Shown here piece by piece: positions 32,785 through 41,467 of a stretch of DNA of 64,000 bases. The position numbers and the translations under genes were made by a program. The stretch covers positions 1 through 64,000 of the forward strand of contig JAQUUB010000015.1 in NCBI GenBank assembly GCA_028694115.1. Reading direction: 5' to 3'. The notes beneath the pieces are model-generated. The model was not told where the DNA came from. It did no database searches and saw nothing but the letters and a program-made list of their open reading frames with translations. This DNA comes from Lachnospiraceae bacterium. Lineage in GTDB: Bacteria > Bacillota_A > Clostridia > Lachnospirales > Lachnospiraceae. The number at the start of each line of letters is the position of its first letter. The first letter of the stretch is position 1.

Positions 32785-34977
32785 ATGGGAATTATATATA
32801 ACGAAAAAGAAAGAGTCTTTAAGCTTGATACAAAAAATTCTTCCTATATGATTGGAATTGTTGATAAGGAAGGATTTTTGGGGCATATTTACTATGGAAA
32901 GAAAATAAAAGACACAAGGATGCAATACTTAATGAGGGTAGAGGAACCCCCGTTTGTTCCTAGTGTAAATAATAGAGATCGTCTTTCTTTCCTGGATTCT
33001 TTTCCAATGGAATATCCAGTACACGGAACAGGAGATTTTAGAGAGACCTGCTTATGTATTCGAACACAGGCAGGATATGAAGTGGCTAGTCTGCAATATG
33101 AATCTCATAGGATCATTCAAGGAAAAGAGAAACTCAGTGGATTACCAGCCACATTTGGAACAAAGGAAGAATGTACTACTTTAGAAATCAAAGTTTCAGA
33201 TGGTCTGCTAGGAATCACGGCAATTCTATCTTATACGGTCTTTGAGGAATTAGATGCAATTACTAGAAATGTCAGAGTAATAAATGCTGGCGAAGATAGT
33301 GTTATGTTAACCAAAGCTTTGACATCATGTCTTGATTTAGAAGGGATGGATTACGATGTAATTACGTTACATGGTGCATGGGCCAGAGAACGTCAGATAC
33401 AGAGGAGACCAGTGTCTTTTGGAAAATATCGTACTTCCTCCTGTCGTGGAGAATCAAGTCATCAGGATCATCCATTTATGGCAATCGCGCAAGCGGATGC
33501 AACAGAGGATTTTGGTGAGGTATATGGACTTAGCTTTATCTATTCTGGAAACTTTATGGCTGAAGCGGAAGGAACCCAGTTTGAAAATACAAGAGTTGTG
33601 ATGGGGATTGATCCTACCAATTTTCAATATAAGCTAGATAGCAAAGAAGAATTTCAAACACCCGAGGTCGTAATGGTGTATTCTTCAAGTGGAATTGGAG
33701 GGATGACAAGAACCTTTCATGACTTATATCGGGAACATTTAATCAGGGGAGAATATAAGGATAAGAAACGGCCTATTCTAATTAATAATTGGGAGGCAAC
33801 TTATTTTGACTTTGATACAGAAAAGCTTTTGACAATAGCCAAGGAAGCGTGTGGTCTTGGAATTGAAATGCTTGTTATGGATGATGGATGGTTTGGAAAA
33901 AGAAATTCTGATAATTGTGCATTAGGAGATTGGTACGTTAATGAAGGAAAGATTAAAGGAGGAATTAAAAAGCTTGTTGATGAAGTAAACAAGCTCGGAA
34001 TGGAGTTTGGTATCTGGTTTGAACCAGAGATGATTTCTCCTGATTCCGATTTATATCGCAAGCATCCTGATTGGGCTATTCAAGTTCCCGGTAGAGAACC
34101 AGGATTATGCAGGGAACAATATGTACTTGACCTATCTAGAAAGGAAGTAGTAGATTATGCATATGAGTGTGTTCGCAGCATTCTTAAGAGTGCACATATT
34201 ACGTATGTAAAGTGGGATATGAATCGGCAACTTTCAGACCTTGGCAGTGCGAGGCTTCCAGCGGACAGGCAGGGAGAATTATCGCATAGATATGTGTTAG
34301 GGCTTTATGAAATGCAGGAACGTCTGATAAAAGAATTTCCCTATCTATTACTAGAAAACTGTTCTGGCGGAGGAGCGAGATTTGATGCGGGGATGCTTTA
34401 TTATAGTCCTCAAATCTGGTGTTCCGATGACACAGATGCTGTGGAAAGATTAAAAATACAGCAGGGAACAGCAATCGTGTATCCCCTTTCTTCGATGGGT
34501 GCGCACGTCAGCGATTGTCCAAACCATACGGTGGGAAGAGTTACACCGTTTGAAACCAGAGGGTATGTAGCTCTGGCAGGTACGTTTGGTTATGAATTGG
34601 ATGTGACGAAAATTCCGGATGAAGATAGAAAAATGATAAAAGAACAGGTGGCAATGTATCATAAGTATAATGATTTAGTAAGAAGAGGAGATTACTATCG
34701 AATTGCTTCTTATGCAGAGAATCATGAATATGATTGCTATATGGTGGTGTCAAAGGATCAGAGAGAGGCGCTTATTACTTATGTGCAGGTATTAGGAAGA
34801 CCCAATGTGCATAGTAGAAGAATCAGGCTGAAAGGACTGCAGGAGGATGTTGATTATAGGGTAGAAGAAACAGGACAGATATTAACAGGAGCAGCATTCA
34901 TGAATGCTGGAATTCAAATGAAAAAAACAGAAGGTGATTTCAGAGGACAGCTGCTTCACCTTATGTGTACGGATTGA
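32785..34977 (+). CDS. GH36 alpha-galactosidase
   Basis: A 730-residue cytoplasmic enzyme with the GH36 domain order: N-terminal beta-supersandwich (about 1-320), TIM barrel (about 330-650) and C-terminal beta domain. The nucleophile is D478 in VKWDMNRQ and the acid/base is D548 in WCSDDTDA. Other family blocks are WEATYFDF, LVMDDGWFG, GIWFEPEMI, LLENCSGGGARFD and MGAHVSDCPNH. It removes alpha-1,6-galactose side groups from galactomanno- or raffinose-type oligosaccharides, so that the mannan backbone can be processed. Confidence 0.95.
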   Translation: MGIIYNEKERVFKLDTKNSSYMIGIVDKEGFLGHIYYGKKIKDTRMQYLMRVEEPPFVPSVNNRDRLSFLDSFPMEYPVHGTGDFRETCLCIRTQAGYEVASLQYESHRIIQGKEKLSGLPATFGTKEECTTLEIKVSDGLLGITAILSYTVFEELDAITRNVRVINAGEDSVMLTKALTSCLDLEGMDYDVITLHGAWARERQIQRRPVSFGKYRTSSCRGESSHQDHPFMAIAQADATEDFGEVYGLSFIYSGNFMAEAEGTQFENTRVVMGIDPTNFQYKLDSKEEFQTPEVVMVYSSSGIGGMTRTFHDLYREHLIRGEYKDKKRPILINNWEATYFDFDTEKLLTIAKEACGLGIEMLVMDDGWFGKRNSDNCALGDWYVNEGKIKGGIKKLVDEVNKLGMEFGIWFEPEMISPDSDLYRKHPDWAIQVPGREPGLCREQYVLDLSRKEVVDYAYECVRSILKSAHITYVKWDMNRQLSDLGSARLPADRQGELSHRYVLGLYEMQERLIKEFPYLLLENCSGGGARFDAGMLYYSPQIWCSDDTDAVERLKIQQGTAIVYPLSSMGAHVSDCPNHTVGRVTPFETRGYVALAGTFGYELDVTKIPDEDRKMIKEQVAMYHKYNDLVRRGDYYRIASYAENHEYDCYMVVSKDQREALITYVQVLGRPNVHSRRIRLKGLQEDVDYRVEETGQILTGAAFMNAGIQMKKTEGDFRGQLLHLMCTD

Positions 34978-34995
34978 AAAGAATGGAGAATAATT

Positions 34996-36363
34996 ATGAG
35001 TTTTAGAGAGGATTTTGTTTGGGGAGTTGCATCCTCTTCTTATCAGGTAGAAGGTGCAATCAAAGAAGATGGAAAAGGACTTAATATCTGGGATGTTTAT
35101 ACGCAGGAGAAAGGCAATAAGGTATATCAAAATCAAACAGGAGAAATGGGATGCGACTTCTATCATCGGTATAAAGAAGATATTGCACTGATGAAAGAAC
35201 TGGGAGTAAATGCGTATCGATTTTCTATTAACTGGGCGAGAATTCTTCCAAATGGAATTGGAGAAATAAATGAGAAGGGGATTGACTTTTATAATCGTAT
35301 TATCGATGAATTACTAAAAGTAGGAATTGAGCCATTTATTACGCTATTTCACTGGGATTATCCCTATGCGCTTCATAAAAAGGGTGGTTGGCTTAATGAT
35401 GAAAGCCCTGACTGGTTTGCAGAATATGCAGGACTGATTGCAGAGAGATTTTCGGATCGTGTAACAAATTTCTTTACAATCAATGAACCTCAATGCTTTG
35501 TTGGGCTGGGATATTGCAAAGGCGAAATGGCACCAGGATACCAATGCATGTTGAGAGATCAATTTCATATAACACATAATACTTTAAAAGCACATGGAAA
35601 GGCAGTACTTGCTCTTAGGGAACATGCAAAGCAGAAAATTCAAGTCGGATTTGCACCTACGGGCCAGATAAGCTATCCAGACAGTCACAGACCAGAAGAT
35701 ATTGAGGCTGCAAGACAACATCTGTTTCAATGTCCCACGGATTTTGATAATTGGTTCTGGAATTTAGCATGGTGGATGGATCCTGTACTTTTGGGTCACT
35801 ATCCAGAAGATGGATTACAGTTGTATCATGATTATTTACCTGAAATTACAAAGGAGGATATGGAATTAATCCATCAGCCACTTGATTTTCTGGGACAAAA
35901 TATTTATAATGGTCACGCTATAAAAATGAGTATAAATGGGAAGCCAGAGGTTGTAGAGCGTTATGAAGGATTTCCAAAAACTTCTGTGGATTGGCCAGTC
36001 ACTTATGAGTGCCTTTACTGGGGACCTAAATTTTTAGCAGAAAGATATGGAAACTTACCATTATATATTACTGAAAACGGTATGGCGTGTCATGATGCTA
36101 TCTCATTAGATGGATTGGTTCATGATCCAAACAGAATTGATTTTCTCCATAGATATCTTAAAAAGTTGAAAGAGGCAAATGGAGATGGTGTTGATGTCAG
36201 AGGATATTTTCATTGGGCATTTACAGACAACTTTGAGTGGTCACAAGGTTACAACGAAAGATTTGGACTCGTATATATTGATTATCAGAATCAGAAGAGA
36301 ATTCCGAAGGATTCCTACTATTGGTATCAGAGTATCATAAAAGGAAATGGGGCAAATTTATGA
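34996..36363 (+). CDS. GH1 beta-glucosidase/beta-mannosidase-type enzyme
   Basis: A 455-residue GH1 barrel starting FREDFVWGVASSSYQVEGA. The acid/base is E164 in TINEPQ and the nucleophile is E360 in YITENG; FTDNFEWSQGY and RFGLVYIDY close the sugar site. The enzyme is not of the 6-phospho type as far as the C-terminal loop shows, because no phosphate-binding SxxxK...Y pattern is evident. It probably cleaves cello- or glucomanno-oligosaccharides in the cytoplasm. Its TGA overlaps the start of the NUDIX gene (ATGA). Confidence 0.93.
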   Translation: MSFREDFVWGVASSSYQVEGAIKEDGKGLNIWDVYTQEKGNKVYQNQTGEMGCDFYHRYKEDIALMKELGVNAYRFSINWARILPNGIGEINEKGIDFYNRIIDELLKVGIEPFITLFHWDYPYALHKKGGWLNDESPDWFAEYAGLIAERFSDRVTNFFTINEPQCFVGLGYCKGEMAPGYQCMLRDQFHITHNTLKAHGKAVLALREHAKQKIQVGFAPTGQISYPDSHRPEDIEAARQHLFQCPTDFDNWFWNLAWWMDPVLLGHYPEDGLQLYHDYLPEITKEDMELIHQPLDFLGQNIYNGHAIKMSINGKPEVVERYEGFPKTSVDWPVTYECLYWGPKFLAERYGNLPLYITENGMACHDAISLDGLVHDPNRIDFLHRYLKKLKEANGDGVDVRGYFHWAFTDNFEWSQGYNERFGLVYIDYQNQKRIPKDSYYWYQSIIKGNGANL

Positions 36364-36974
36364 GGCGAATTGAGAAAGTAACAATGCTTACAGAAAATCC
36401 ATTTGTGAATCTGTATGAGCTTGATGCAAAGAAATTAAATGGCGAGTTATTTAAGTATTATTTTGCTTCAAGAGGACGTGGAGAAAACTTGAAAATTCAT
36501 ACCAAGGAGAATTATCCGGAAGGGGTCGTTATATATGGGGTTTGTGGAGAAAAACATGACCACATTGTATTAGTACGACAATTTCGATTTCCAATTAATG
36601 ATTATATTTATGAGCTCCCGGCAGGATTGGTGGATAAAGGAGAAACATATGAGGAGACGGGAATAAGAGAATTTAAGGAAGAGACAGGAATGTCCTTAGA
36701 ACTCTACCAGGGTGGAAACAAAGCTTACAGAAGACCATTTTATACAACGGTTGGATTGACCGATGAATCTATTACAATTGTATATGGATATGCAAAGGGA
36801 AATCCAAGTACGGATCTTATGGAAGATACTGAGGATATTCAGGTTGTTTTGGCAGATAAGAAGGAAGCGAAGAGAATATTAAAAGAAGAAAAGGTAGCTA
36901 TGAAATGTGCGCTGCTTTTAATGCAGTTTCTACAGTCAACAGAGGAGAGCCCTTTTCAATTTTTGGAGGATTAG
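36360..36974 (+). CDS. NUDIX hydrolase (ADP-sugar pyrophosphatase-like)
   Basis: A 204-residue protein with a full Nudix box: GLVDKGETYEETGIREFKEETG, which holds the G-x5-E-x7-RE-x2-EE-x-G pattern. The prefix LVRQFRFPINDYIYELPAG is that of ADP-ribose/ADP-sugar pyrophosphatases. I chose ATG at 36360, overlapping the GH1 stop, because the open frame upstream lies wholly inside GH1. Why a nucleotide-sugar hydrolase is coupled to mannan breakdown is unclear; recycling a nucleotide-sugar by-product is one guess. Confidence 0.88.
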   Translation: MRRIEKVTMLTENPFVNLYELDAKKLNGELFKYYFASRGRGENLKIHTKENYPEGVVIYGVCGEKHDHIVLVRQFRFPINDYIYELPAGLVDKGETYEETGIREFKEETGMSLELYQGGNKAYRRPFYTTVGLTDESITIVYGYAKGNPSTDLMEDTEDIQVVLADKKEAKRILKEEKVAMKCALLLMQFLQSTEESPFQFLED

Positions 36975-36975
36975 G

Positions 36976-37701
36976 ATGTCTTATTATTTATATGAGACGC
37001 ATACGCATACAAAGGAAGCAAGTGCATGCGCCATAATGAGCGTGGAAGAATCTGTAAATGCTCATAAAGCATATGGCTATACAGGAATGGTATTAACAAA
37101 TCATTTTTTTTATGGGAATACAGCGGTGAACCGGAAACTTCCATGGCAGGAATGGGTTAAGGGATTCTGTCTACCTTATCATAAGGCTGTTGAGGAGGGA
37201 AACCGTGTTGGATTACAGGTTTTTTTCGGCTGGGAGTCTGGATATCGTGGCACGGAATTCCTAATCTATGGTTTGTCAGAAGAATGGTTATACAGGCATC
37301 CTGAAATCAGAGATTGCTCCATTGAAGAACAATATCAATTGGTACATGACGGTGGTGGGATTGTCATACATCCACATCCATTCAGGGAAGAATCTTATAT
37401 CAAAGAGGTGCGCCTGTTCCCCGAATTTGTCGATGGTGTGGAAGCATATAATGCAACTCATGCAAGTCCAAAAAGCACCTCCCATAATAAAAAAATATTT
37501 GATGAGCGTGCAAGAGAATATGCAAAGAAATATAATTTTCCAATGACGGCAGGTTCTGATACACATACCATTAATTTGCTCGGAGGCGGAATGGTATTTC
37601 CTAGGAAATTAAAGGATAGCCAAGATTTCTGCAAGGCAATAATGAATCGGGAATGTGTTCAATTTTTAGATGGAACAGAACCAATGGTATTCAATAAATA
37701 G
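36976..37701 (+). CDS. PHP domain phosphoesterase-like protein
   Basis: A 241-residue protein with PHP metal motifs: YETHTHT (HxH) near residue 8, LTNHFF, GWESGY, VIHPHPF near 130, and AGSDTHT near 195. PHP proteins hydrolyse phosphate esters with two or three metal ions (histidinol phosphatase, polymerase PHP). The substrate here is not known; a phosphorylated sugar or nucleotide is possible given the setting. It begins one base after the NUDIX stop, preceded by GGAGG. Confidence 0.83.
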   Translation: MSYYLYETHTHTKEASACAIMSVEESVNAHKAYGYTGMVLTNHFFYGNTAVNRKLPWQEWVKGFCLPYHKAVEEGNRVGLQVFFGWESGYRGTEFLIYGLSEEWLYRHPEIRDCSIEEQYQLVHDGGGIVIHPHPFREESYIKEVRLFPEFVDGVEAYNATHASPKSTSHNKKIFDERAREYAKKYNFPMTAGSDTHTINLLGGGMVFPRKLKDSQDFCKAIMNRECVQFLDGTEPMVFNK

Positions 37702-37732
37702 AATGATAGAACTATGGAAAGAGAGATTATCA

Positions 37733-38899
37733 ATGGATAAAAAAAGATTGTTGCAATTGTCACATCTTTTTAAACAGGAAATAGAAAAAAAGGAATTGGT
37801 AGATGCAAGTATCATGGTACTTCATCATGATCAGGAAGAATTTTTTGAAACATATGGAAATGTTGCAAGAGATACTATTTTTAAAATATATTCTATGACA
37901 AAACCAGTCACAGCAGCGGCGGTCATGATTTTATTTGAAAGGGGTATCATTGATTTAAAAGATCCTATTTCAAAGTACTTAGAATGCTTTGAACATATGA
38001 TGGTAATGGGAAGTGATGGAAAGGAATATCCATCGAATGTTCAGATTACCATTAAGAATTGTTTAGATATGACATCAGGTCTTGTTTATCAGGGGAATGA
38101 AAGCATCTGTGAGCGAATCATGGAGGAAGAGATAAGAAAGCTGAAAGAAAAGAATGATAAACAAGGATTTCTTACAAATGAGGAAGTAGCAAAGGCAATT
38201 TCAAAGGTGCCATTACTTTTTGAACCCGGAGAATGCTGGCACTATGGGATGTCTGCAGATGTGTTGGGCATGGTAATTGCAAAAGTAACAGGGATGAAAT
38301 TATCTGAATTTATGGAGAAGGAAATTTTCAAACCGTTAGGGATGAAGGATACTGCTTTTATTGTATCAGAGGAGAAGAAAAACCGTTTAGCAACCATGTA
38401 TATGAAAGATCCAACAGATGGGAAAGTGGTAAAGGCAAGTGAGCAAAAACTAAAGTCTATTCTTCAACGTGAAATTATTGAGGGATCATCATTTGAGGCA
38501 GGTGGAAGCGGCTTGTACTCAACCATAGATGATTATGCCCAGTTTGCACAAATGCTCCTACATAATGGAAAACTAAACGGCAAACAAATACTAGGTAGAA
38601 AAACTGTAGAATATATGAGAAGCAATCAATTAACAAAGGAACAATCGGCAGGTATTTATTTTGAGCATGCATTCGGATATGGATATGGGAATCTCATGAG
38701 AATTCTCATTGATAAAAGTGTCGCATGCTCAAATGGAACACTTCAGGAATATGGATGGGATGGATTACCAGGCACCTATTTTTGTGTAGATCCGAAAGAA
38801 CAGTTAATTATTTTATATATGCAGCAAATTTGTGATGGACAAGAACCAGCTGTTCGACGAAAAATGAGACAAATTATTTATGGTGCAATAGATGATTAA
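37733..38899 (+). CDS. Serine hydrolase of the beta-lactamase/esterase (class C-like) family
   Basis: A 388-residue protein without a signal peptide. The nucleophile motif is YSMTK (S54, K57); the second motif is HYGMS, where the usual YAN is replaced by YGM; GWDGLPGT takes the place of KTG/HTG. Those replacements and the cytoplasmic location argue for an EstB-like esterase and not a beta-lactamase. In a mannan locus a deacetylase for acetylated oligosaccharides would make sense, but this is inference. ATG at 37733 has AGAGAG upstream; the open frame begins earlier, inside the PHP gene. Confidence 0.85.
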   Translation: MDKKRLLQLSHLFKQEIEKKELVDASIMVLHHDQEEFFETYGNVARDTIFKIYSMTKPVTAAAVMILFERGIIDLKDPISKYLECFEHMMVMGSDGKEYPSNVQITIKNCLDMTSGLVYQGNESICERIMEEEIRKLKEKNDKQGFLTNEEVAKAISKVPLLFEPGECWHYGMSADVLGMVIAKVTGMKLSEFMEKEIFKPLGMKDTAFIVSEEKKNRLATMYMKDPTDGKVVKASEQKLKSILQREIIEGSSFEAGGSGLYSTIDDYAQFAQMLLHNGKLNGKQILGRKTVEYMRSNQLTKEQSAGIYFEHAFGYGYGNLMRILIDKSVACSNGTLQEYGWDGLPGTYFCVDPKEQLIILYMQQICDGQEPAVRRKMRQIIYGAIDD

Positions 38900-38914
38900 A
38901 ATGAGGATATTATC

Positions 38915-39886
38915 ATGGCAATATTAAAGCTAATGCCCGTCTACAAAGATTATCTTTGGGGGGGCACCAAATTAAAGACAGATTTTAATAAAAAATTTGA
39001 TGGGGAACCACTGGCAGAGTCTTGGGAATTATCATGTCATAAAGATGGCGCCAGCATCATTGCAAATGGACAAGAGGCTGGCAAGACGCTTACCTGTTAT
39101 CTAGAGGAAAAGGGGAAAGGGATATTAGGGAAAAACTGTGAGCGGTTTGAAGATTTTCCTATCCTTATCAAGCTTATTGATGCAAGGGATAATCTATCGA
39201 TTCAAGTTCATCCTGATAATGAATATGCATTAAAACAGGAGGGACAGTTTGGAAAAACAGAAACCTGGTATATCGTTGATGCCTTAGAAGGTGCTGGTAT
39301 TTATTATGGTGTCGAGAAAGAGGTTACTAAGGAAGAATTTACTAAGAAAATAGAAGATGATACAGTTCTTGATATCCTGCATTTTCAAGAGGTAAAGCAG
39401 GGAGAACTGTATTTTATAGAGGCAGGCACTATTCATGCAATTGGAAAAGGAATCGTGATTGCGGAAATTCAGCAGAATTCGAATGTAACGTATCGCGTTT
39501 ACGACTTTGGAAGAATGGGCGTAGACGGGAAGGCAAGAGAACTGCATATCGAAAAAGCAAAAGAAGTTGCAAAATTGACACCAGTGTCAAAAAAATATGA
39601 TTTTGGAGATCACCTTGCGGACTGTGATTATTTTACGGTTGATGAAATTCAAATTGAAAAAAATTGGGTAGGAAATGCAACAGAGGATTCGTTTCACTCA
39701 ATATTAATTCTTGAAGGAAATGGAACACTTGAGACAGCAGAGGAATATGTAGAGTTTAAAAAGGGTGATAGCCTGTTCCTGACTGCAGGAACAGGGAGTT
39801 ATCATTTGAAAGGCAGCGGAAGGGCATTGCTTACTACCGTGAGAAGTGCGAAAAGTATTTCTAAGAAGCAAAATAACCGCTTCTAA
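38915..39886 (+). CDS. manA: Class I mannose-6-phosphate isomerase
   Basis: A 323-residue cupin enzyme of the short Firmicutes type. Metal and active-site blocks are AESWELSCHKDG, IQVHPDNEYA, GETWYI-like KTETWYIVDA, EAGTIHAIGKG and NSNVTYRVYD. It converts mannose-6-phosphate to fructose-6-phosphate, linking mannan breakdown to glycolysis. The last 16 codons lie inside repeat copy C, so the natural C-terminus seems to have been replaced or extended by the element (ending KSISKKQNNRF). Confidence 0.95.
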   Translation: MAILKLMPVYKDYLWGGTKLKTDFNKKFDGEPLAESWELSCHKDGASIIANGQEAGKTLTCYLEEKGKGILGKNCERFEDFPILIKLIDARDNLSIQVHPDNEYALKQEGQFGKTETWYIVDALEGAGIYYGVEKEVTKEEFTKKIEDDTVLDILHFQEVKQGELYFIEAGTIHAIGKGIVIAEIQQNSNVTYRVYDFGRMGVDGKARELHIEKAKEVAKLTPVSKKYDFGDHLADCDYFTVDEIQIEKNWVGNATEDSFHSILILEGNGTLETAEEYVEFKKGDSLFLTAGTGSYHLKGSGRALLTTVRSAKSISKKQNNRF

Positions 39887-39932
39887 GAAATACTATGTTT
39901 CACACAGGAAGAAGTCTCAAGTGACTTCTTCC
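39839..39932 (+). repeat. Intergenic hairpin element, full copy C (overlaps manA 3' end)
   Basis: Head GTGAGAAGTGCGAA (39839-39852); long hairpin AGTATTTCTAAGAAGC (39854-39869) with GCTTCTAAGAAATACT (39879-39894); GTGCGAAA with TTTCACAC around it (one mismatch); then a perfect 10-bp hairpin GGAAGAAGTC (39907-39916) and GACTTCTTCC (39923-39932). Compared with copy B, an A-T pair is swapped to T-A and a G-C pair becomes A-T, so pairing is kept. Confidence 0.8.
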
Positions 39933-39981
39933 TACTAATAATTTGTAACGATGGCAGTGGATAGGGAAGAGGGGTAATAAG

Positions 39982-40944
39982 ATGAAACTGGGTATGACCG
40001 GAGCAGGCATGATTGTAAAAGAGTTACTTAGCTTTATTACGGATATAAAGGGAATTGACCTGGAAGCAATTTATGCCAGAACAAATGAAAATGGAAGACT
40101 AGAGCAATTATGTAAAGAATATGGTATCAAACGGTTTTATACGGATTATGATCAGATGCTAACCAATCGTGAAATTGATACCATCTATATTGGGATATCC
40201 AATCACATGCATTTTGAATTTGCAAAAAAGGCGTTATTAGCTGGAAAACATGTGATATGTGAGAAGCCATTTACGGTAACAATGGAGGAGTTTGATGAGC
40301 TATGCACTTTAGCAAAAAAACATCATTTATTTCTATTAGAAGCTATATCAAATCAATACATTCCCAATTATCTACGGATAAAAGAGGAAATAAAAAGGTT
40401 AGGCAATATTCGTATTGTAACTTGTAATTATAGCCAGTATTCCAGTCGTTATGATGCTTTTTTGCAAGGAGATATCAAGCCAGCATTTGATATCAATCAA
40501 GCAGGTGGTGCACTTCGAGACTTAAATGTGTATAATATTCACTTTGTCGTTGGGTTGTTTGGAGAACCAAAGGCGGTAAAATATTATCCCAATGTTGTGA
40601 GTGGTATCGATGTGTCAGGAATCCTCACAATGGAGTATCCGGATCTCCAATGTGTTTGTATAGGAGCAAAAGATTGTAGTGCATCCATACAATCAAATAT
40701 CCAGGGCGATAAGGGATATTTGTGCATGGCATATCCGACGAATAGCTGTGATGGATTTTCCGTATGTCTTAATCAAAAAGAACCAGTAGAGATTCAAGAA
40801 AATCAAGGGAAGCATCGAATGTTTTATGAGTTTGTAGAATTTGAGAGAATGATTCGAGAGCAGGATCTAGAGGAAATACAGAGAAAACTAGACCAGAGCA
40901 GAGTGGTGATGAAAATTCTTGCAAGTGTTAGTTATCAGTGGTAA
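39982..40944 (+). CDS. Gfo/Idh/MocA family oxidoreductase
   Basis: A 320-residue NAD(P)-dependent oxidoreductase. The Rossmann start is LGMTGAGMIVKELL; the marker EKP occurs in HVICEKPFTV near residue 95; the C-terminal alpha/beta domain contains GGALRDLNVYNIHFV, with a His at the catalytic position. The sugar substrate cannot be named from the sequence. It closes the mannan operon and is followed by a perfect terminator. Confidence 0.88.
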   Translation: MKLGMTGAGMIVKELLSFITDIKGIDLEAIYARTNENGRLEQLCKEYGIKRFYTDYDQMLTNREIDTIYIGISNHMHFEFAKKALLAGKHVICEKPFTVTMEEFDELCTLAKKHHLFLLEAISNQYIPNYLRIKEEIKRLGNIRIVTCNYSQYSSRYDAFLQGDIKPAFDINQAGGALRDLNVYNIHFVVGLFGEPKAVKYYPNVVSGIDVSGILTMEYPDLQCVCIGAKDCSASIQSNIQGDKGYLCMAYPTNSCDGFSVCLNQKEPVEIQENQGKHRMFYEFVEFERMIREQDLEEIQRKLDQSRVVMKILASVSYQW

Positions 40945-40949
40945 AACAT

Positions 40950-40988
40950 AAAATCTTAGAAGGCAGATAAACTTTCTAAGATTTTTTT
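40950..40988 (+). terminator. Terminator of the mannan operon
   Basis: AAAATCTTAGAA (40950-40961) pairs perfectly with TTCTAAGATTTT (40974-40985), followed by more T. Confidence 0.92.
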
Positions 40989-40989
40989 G

Positions 40990-41039
40990 TTGACAACTGT
41001 GCATACTGTATATATACTGTACATATATAATATATACAG
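40990..41039 (+). promoter_or_regulatory. Promoter and GntR operator of the GntR/ABC operon
   Basis: TTGACA (40990-40995), 17-base spacer, TATACT (41013-41018). An inverted repeat CTGTATATAT (41006-41015) and ATATATACAG (41030-41039) overlaps the -10 box, as expected for autorepression by a YtrA-type GntR protein. Confidence 0.75.
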
Positions 41040-41061
41040 ATAGAATAATCGAGGTGATGAA

Positions 41062-41433
41062 GTGAAAATTGTAATTAGCAACTCTGGAGAAAAACCGATC
41101 TATGAGCAGATTGTAGATCAGGTAAAAGGAATGATTCTATCGGGCAGTATCGAGCAAGGCGAGCCGATGCCATCCATTCGCTTTTTAGCAAAAGAATTAA
41201 GAATCAGTGTTATTACAACAAAGAGAGCCTATGAAGAATTAGAAAATGAGGGCTTTATAACTACAGTTCCTGGAAAAGGGAGCTTTGTGTCTAGTACCAA
41301 TACAGAATTATTGAAGGAAGAACATTATAGAAAAATCGAAGACTATTTTCAAAAAGCAGTCGATGCATCACGGTCTATTGGAATGGGAAAAGAAGAATTG
41401 ATTGAAGTATTAAAGATGTTATTTGACAATTAG
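41062..41433 (+). CDS. GntR family regulator, YtrA type
   Basis: A 123-residue protein with a GntR winged helix (PIYEQIVDQVKGMILSGSIEQG, MPSIRFLAKELRISVITTKRAYEELENEGFI, GKGSFV) and a short C-terminal helix pair, the YtrA layout. GTG is the start codon, with GAGGTGAT just upstream. It heads an operon with an ABC ATPase and a membrane protein, the typical YtrA context, and probably represses it through the palindrome over the -10 box. Confidence 0.92.
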   Translation: MKIVISNSGEKPIYEQIVDQVKGMILSGSIEQGEPMPSIRFLAKELRISVITTKRAYEELENEGFITTVPGKGSFVSSTNTELLKEEHYRKIEDYFQKAVDASRSIGMGKEELIEVLKMLFDN

Positions 41434-41467
41434 GAATGCATGTTAAAACATGCGGATAGGAGTAAAA

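Noticed and set aside
37733..38899. Beta-lactamase conferring resistance
   Set aside because: No signal peptide, altered second motif (YGM), no KTG, and a sugar-catabolic operon context favour an esterase-like role.
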